A stretch of DNA of 64,000 nucleotides from DAINRZ01 sp964634885 (lineage in GTDB: Bacteria; Bacteroidota; Ignavibacteria; Kapaibacteriales; UBA2268). The notes below the pieces were generated by a model, which saw only the letters and a list, made by a program, of their open reading frames with translations, ran no database searches and had not been told where the DNA came from. The position numbers and the translations under genes are program-made. Numbering within the stretch: the first letter of the stretch is position 1; each line of letters opens with the position of its first letter. Shown one piece after another: positions 61,447-64,000 of the stretch. The stretch is taken from contig CAZWLN010000017.1 in assembly GCA_964634885.1 (NCBI GenBank), forward strand, positions 1-64,000, written 5' to 3'.

Positions 61447-63057
61447 TTATAGTTTATCAATTACTTCCGATTTAAAACTATTATACCTTCTCTTTATATT
61501 TGATTCAAATAGCATATACTTATCATAATTTTTATAGATATCAATAATTGTTAAACGATAATTCAAAAATTCTATGGGATCCTTTGAACATTCAAAATTC
61601 TTTGGAATTAAAAAAGAATGTAATCCACCAGAAAAAATTTTATCAACTATTTCATCATTGTATTTTTTGTATTGATCAATATTTATCATTGGACCAAACA
61701 TATAGTTAATTAATTCATTTTTATCATTAATATTCAAATTTTTTTCTATTGCAATTGAATACATACTTGAACCAATTGTACGACATATACTATCTAATAA
61801 ATTTAGTTTCCCGGTTTCTAATATTAATAAAATCCAATCTACTAAATTCTTCATTATTAACTCTATGAGGTTGAAATTTCTAGTATTCCTATTAATTTCC
61901 GAATTATTATCAGGTAAAGTATTTAAATTCTTTAAAATTGAATCCACAAAATGTTTATAATAATAATTCCACATAAAACATGTACTTCCAGATAAAATAG
62001 CTTTACGTAACATTATATCGAAATACTGAATTGCAATGGTAATTCTATAGTTACGTACCTTATCCTTATATTGATCATTTTCATTTTTTCTTAATATACT
62101 AAACTTTTTTCTTATTTCTTCATCCATCTCTAAAAGGGCTTCTTCAGCTATTCCACGCCATGCTTGATTAATTTCAATTACAGCAATATCATTGAAAAGA
62201 GCTGAAAGAATTTTTGAGTTTTCTGAAATATCATAATCATCAGAACTGATAAGAGTACTATTTGAATAAACTTCATTAAAGAATGAATGGTTTTTATATT
62301 TAGTCATAACTTGTAAATATCTATTTATAAAATCCCTCTGAGATAACTCTTTTGTATTTAATTCTTTAATGATTGGAGTATAGAAATAGGGATTATTAGC
62401 TGATATATATTCGACAAAAGAATCATGTAGTACGATGTTGTGATATATAGAATCCGCATATTCTAATCTATTAGTTTTTATAACTTTTCTATATTTTTTT
62501 TTGTATTCTTCTATTTCCTGGAATATACTACTCGTATCAATATGATATACATACAGACCACTCTCATTCTCTTTCAATTCTTTTACTATTTGTGGTTTCT
62601 TTTTCTGTTCAATCTCATCACTGTTTAACTTTTTAATAATTTGAATATATTTAATAATATCTTTAAAATGATATTTATCAATAAGATATATTAAAGTCGA
62701 AAAATCTCCTTTTAATATCAGGTTAATATACTCTTTAATGACAATTTCTCTCTTTTTTGAAGGGTAAAAACCGAAGAAAAATTTCACAACAATCATTGAT
62801 AAAAAAGTTAAAGTAATAAAGTATGCCCATACATTAGAAGTAATTGCATCGTTAAAAACAAATATACTCAAAAATGGCATTCTTTCTAGAAACCAATTAA
62901 AACCAAGTAAAAAGTGTATTGATATTGCTAATAATATTAGTATTATCCAATTTAATCTAGAAAACTTTAATATAATATATTTTCTATTACTTTCTGAAAG
63001 AAAAGCAGCAAGTGCTATAAGGATTGTAATTATAGTTAGAATGTCAGATATGCCCAT
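61447..63057 (-). CDS. Large membrane protein of the AT-rich island
   Basis: A 536-residue protein. Three transmembrane segments (about 5-22, 31-54 and 76-98) precede about 430 mainly helical, soluble residues. No known domain is recognised. Codon use is extremely AT-rich. It faces the TIR-like gene tail to tail, with 9 bp between the two stops, so co-transcription is excluded although they probably entered together. Possible roles include membrane anchoring or pore formation; nothing supports a choice. Confidence 0.6.
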   Translation of the reverse strand: MGISDILTIITILIALAAFLSESNRKYIILKFSRLNWIILILLAISIHFLLGFNWFLERMPFLSIFVFNDAITSNVWAYFITLTFLSMIVVKFFFGFYPSKKREIVIKEYINLILKGDFSTLIYLIDKYHFKDIIKYIQIIKKLNSDEIEQKKKPQIVKELKENESGLYVYHIDTSSIFQEIEEYKKKYRKVIKTNRLEYADSIYHNIVLHDSFVEYISANNPYFYTPIIKELNTKELSQRDFINRYLQVMTKYKNHSFFNEVYSNSTLISSDDYDISENSKILSALFNDIAVIEINQAWRGIAEEALLEMDEEIRKKFSILRKNENDQYKDKVRNYRITIAIQYFDIMLRKAILSGSTCFMWNYYYKHFVDSILKNLNTLPDNNSEINRNTRNFNLIELIMKNLVDWILLILETGKLNLLDSICRTIGSSMYSIAIEKNLNINDKNELINYMFGPMINIDQYKKYNDEIVDKIFSGGLHSFLIPKNFECSKDPIEFLNYRLTIIDIYKNYDKYMLFESNIKRRYNSFKSEVIDKL

Positions 63058-63226
63058 ATATTCACCTGCTTATCATTTTTAATATTTTATTCTTGCATAT
63101 TTGTCTTGAAAAATCATATATCACAAATAGTATAAACAAATTAATAAAATAATTGTTTACTTGATTAAATTACTATTACTTTTTTTATTTATTGCCCAAA
63201 TCTTTAAGTCATAATATAATTTTGTT

Positions 63227-64000
63227 TCACCCCACCCCTTCCCCGTTCTCAATACTCTTTGTCAGGTCTTTGATGAATCGCAGCATCGGAGCGCCGTCGA
63301 TGACGTCATGGTCCAACAGTATCGTCATGTTCAGTATTTCCCTGACTCTCACCTCGTCGTCGATGACCACAGCCTTTTTGATGATGGAACCCACACCGAA
63401 GGACAGCGGGTGTACCGAACGGTGAATGAACCAGCCATTGATGCGTCCTGCCGCTGTCAGCGACGTAACCATCACATTGCCCATCGTTTTGAAGGCAAGG
63501 CCGGGGCGCCTCTGCAGGTACCTCCAGAAGGCACGGCGCAGGAAGCCCGGCAGGTGGTAATAGAGCCGCTCGTGCAGGGCAGGCTTACGGTTGATGACGA
63601 TGTCGCTGCCGGTAAGGGCCTGGCCCCTCGCATCCTCCAACTCCTGCGCTATCTCCGTTATGCTCTTCTCGTTGGCTTTGCTGATGACGAGCGGTATCGG
63701 CACCCTCTTCCCGCCGATCTCCTTCTCCACGGCGACGGACACATTCACATCGCCGAAAGTTACGAGTTTCCTTTTGCCGCTGAGATAGCCCGCAGCTTCG
63801 GGGTGGCGTTCAAGTGCAGAACTGATTGCTTTGATAACCCAGGCGTTGAAAGAGGCTTTGACCCCCCTGCTTTTCAACTCCCTGAGTTTAGCGCGGCTGA
63901 CAGTAACGTCGAACTCGAGCAGTGCGCTGATGTGATGCCTCAGCAGCCCCACGGAATAGACGTCGAACGTGGCAATCCTCGACTGAGGCACTGGCTGGTA
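63227..64000 (-). CDS. 2-oxoacid dehydrogenase E2-like catalytic domain (5' end beyond window)
   Basis: The frame stays open to base 64000, reading YQPVPQSRIATFDVYSVG, so the visible 257 residues are the 3' part. It is a CAT-like acyltransferase domain of E2 subunits: FNAWVIKAISSALERHPE, DVNVSVAVEKEIGG, MGNVMVTSL and near the end the active-site LDHDVIDGA (His and Asp-Gly). No lipoyl or E3-binding domain is visible. Free-standing CAT domains occur in several bacteria with unknown acyl substrates. GC-rich codons mark a return to core sequence. The GTG at 63991 could be a start but the upstream open frame argues against it. Confidence 0.85.
   Translation of the reverse strand, partial: YQPVPQSRIATFDVYSVGLLRHHISALLEFDVTVSRAKLRELKSRGVKASFNAWVIKAISSALERHPEAAGYLSGKRKLVTFGDVNVSVAVEKEIGGKRVPIPLVISKANEKSITEIAQELEDARGQALTGSDIVINRKPALHERLYYHLPGFLRRAFWRYLQRRPGLAFKTMGNVMVTSLTAAGRINGWFIHRSVHPLSFGVGSIIKKAVVIDDEVRVREILNMTILLDHDVIDGAPMLRFIKDLTKSIENGEGVG

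Noticed and set aside
1..64000. tRNA or rRNA genes
   Set aside because: No tRNA cloverleaf with conserved arms or rRNA segment was recognised on either strand; the cloverleaf at 32893-32989 lacks tRNA signature bases.

Overview
The window looks like a chromosome segment from a Gram-negative member of the Bacteroidota/Chlorobiota (FCB) group, most like an Ignavibacteria- or Kapabacteria-type lineage. The evidence is two secreted proteins with type IX-secretion-style C-terminal sorting domains (one an IgGFc-binding-type protein, one an arylsulfotransferase), a BtuB/BtuG-like vitamin B12 receptor pair behind a cobalamin riboswitch, SurA/PpiD-type periplasmic folding, and many Lol-type lipoproteins. 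This placement is inference; no rRNA or tRNA gene was seen.

Layout. 1-1.5 kb: heptanucleotide tandem arrays on both sides of a quinone-oxidoreductase-like gene. 1.6-5.9 kb: RhuM, then an AT-rich defence-like cassette (Abi_C/HEPN protein, DUF4276, AAA ATPase). 6-12.3 kb: core-like genes (HI0933 flavoprotein, DUF6064, DUF6544 lipoprotein, MarR regulator, M28 peptidase between two related envelope proteins, Cdd1). 12.5-15.1 kb: AT-rich Ser/Thr kinase plus helical-repeat pair. 15.2-20.4 kb: hpnD, hpnC, PpiD-like chaperone, DMT transporter. 20.5-24 kb: B12 riboswitch, leader ORF, btuB, btuG-like gene, terminator. 24-28 kb: IgGFc-type T9SS protein, a nonsense-interrupted MNT nucleotidyltransferase and a HEPN-like gene. 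28.1-32.7 kb: uvrD/pcrA, ruvA, HisA-like gene, phoH. 32.7-33.5 kb: non-coding, packed with palindromic repeats. 33.6-37.4 kb: an aldehyde-reduction module (AraC regulator, aldo-keto reductase, flavodoxin-like reductase, YqhD-like alcohol dehydrogenase). 37.9-43.9 kb: helical-repeat exported protein, a degenerate HepT-like protein, a four-helix-bundle (S23/Avd-like) gene between two heptamer arrays, and a sigma factor with an anti-sigma-like membrane protein. 43.9-44.3 kb: more palindromic repeats.

The most interesting block is 44.4-57.3 kb on the minus strand: fifteen genes with gaps of at most 7 bp or short overlaps. It contains four radical SAM enzymes (two with the N-terminal cysteine architecture of the MJ0619/tetraether-lipid-synthase group), a dedicated type II fatty-acid set (ketosynthase, a half-length ketosynthase partner with Ser in place of the catalytic Cys, a FabZ/FabA-like dehydratase, two FabG-like reductases, an unusually long acyl carrier protein), a nitroreductase-like flavoenzyme, a left-handed beta-helix acyltransferase, an ICMT-like membrane methyltransferase, a DUF1571 LolA-like periplasmic protein and a cysteine desulfurase-rhodanese fusion. 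I read this as a pathway for an unusual, radical-modified acyl chain or lipid that is exported to the envelope. The product is not known to me. An arylsulfotransferase and a DUF116 protein lie immediately upstream on the same strand.

The right end (60.7-63.1 kb) is another AT-rich island with a TIR-like/membrane protein and a convergent three-TM protein, followed by a partial 2-oxoacid dehydrogenase E2 catalytic domain cut by the window edge.
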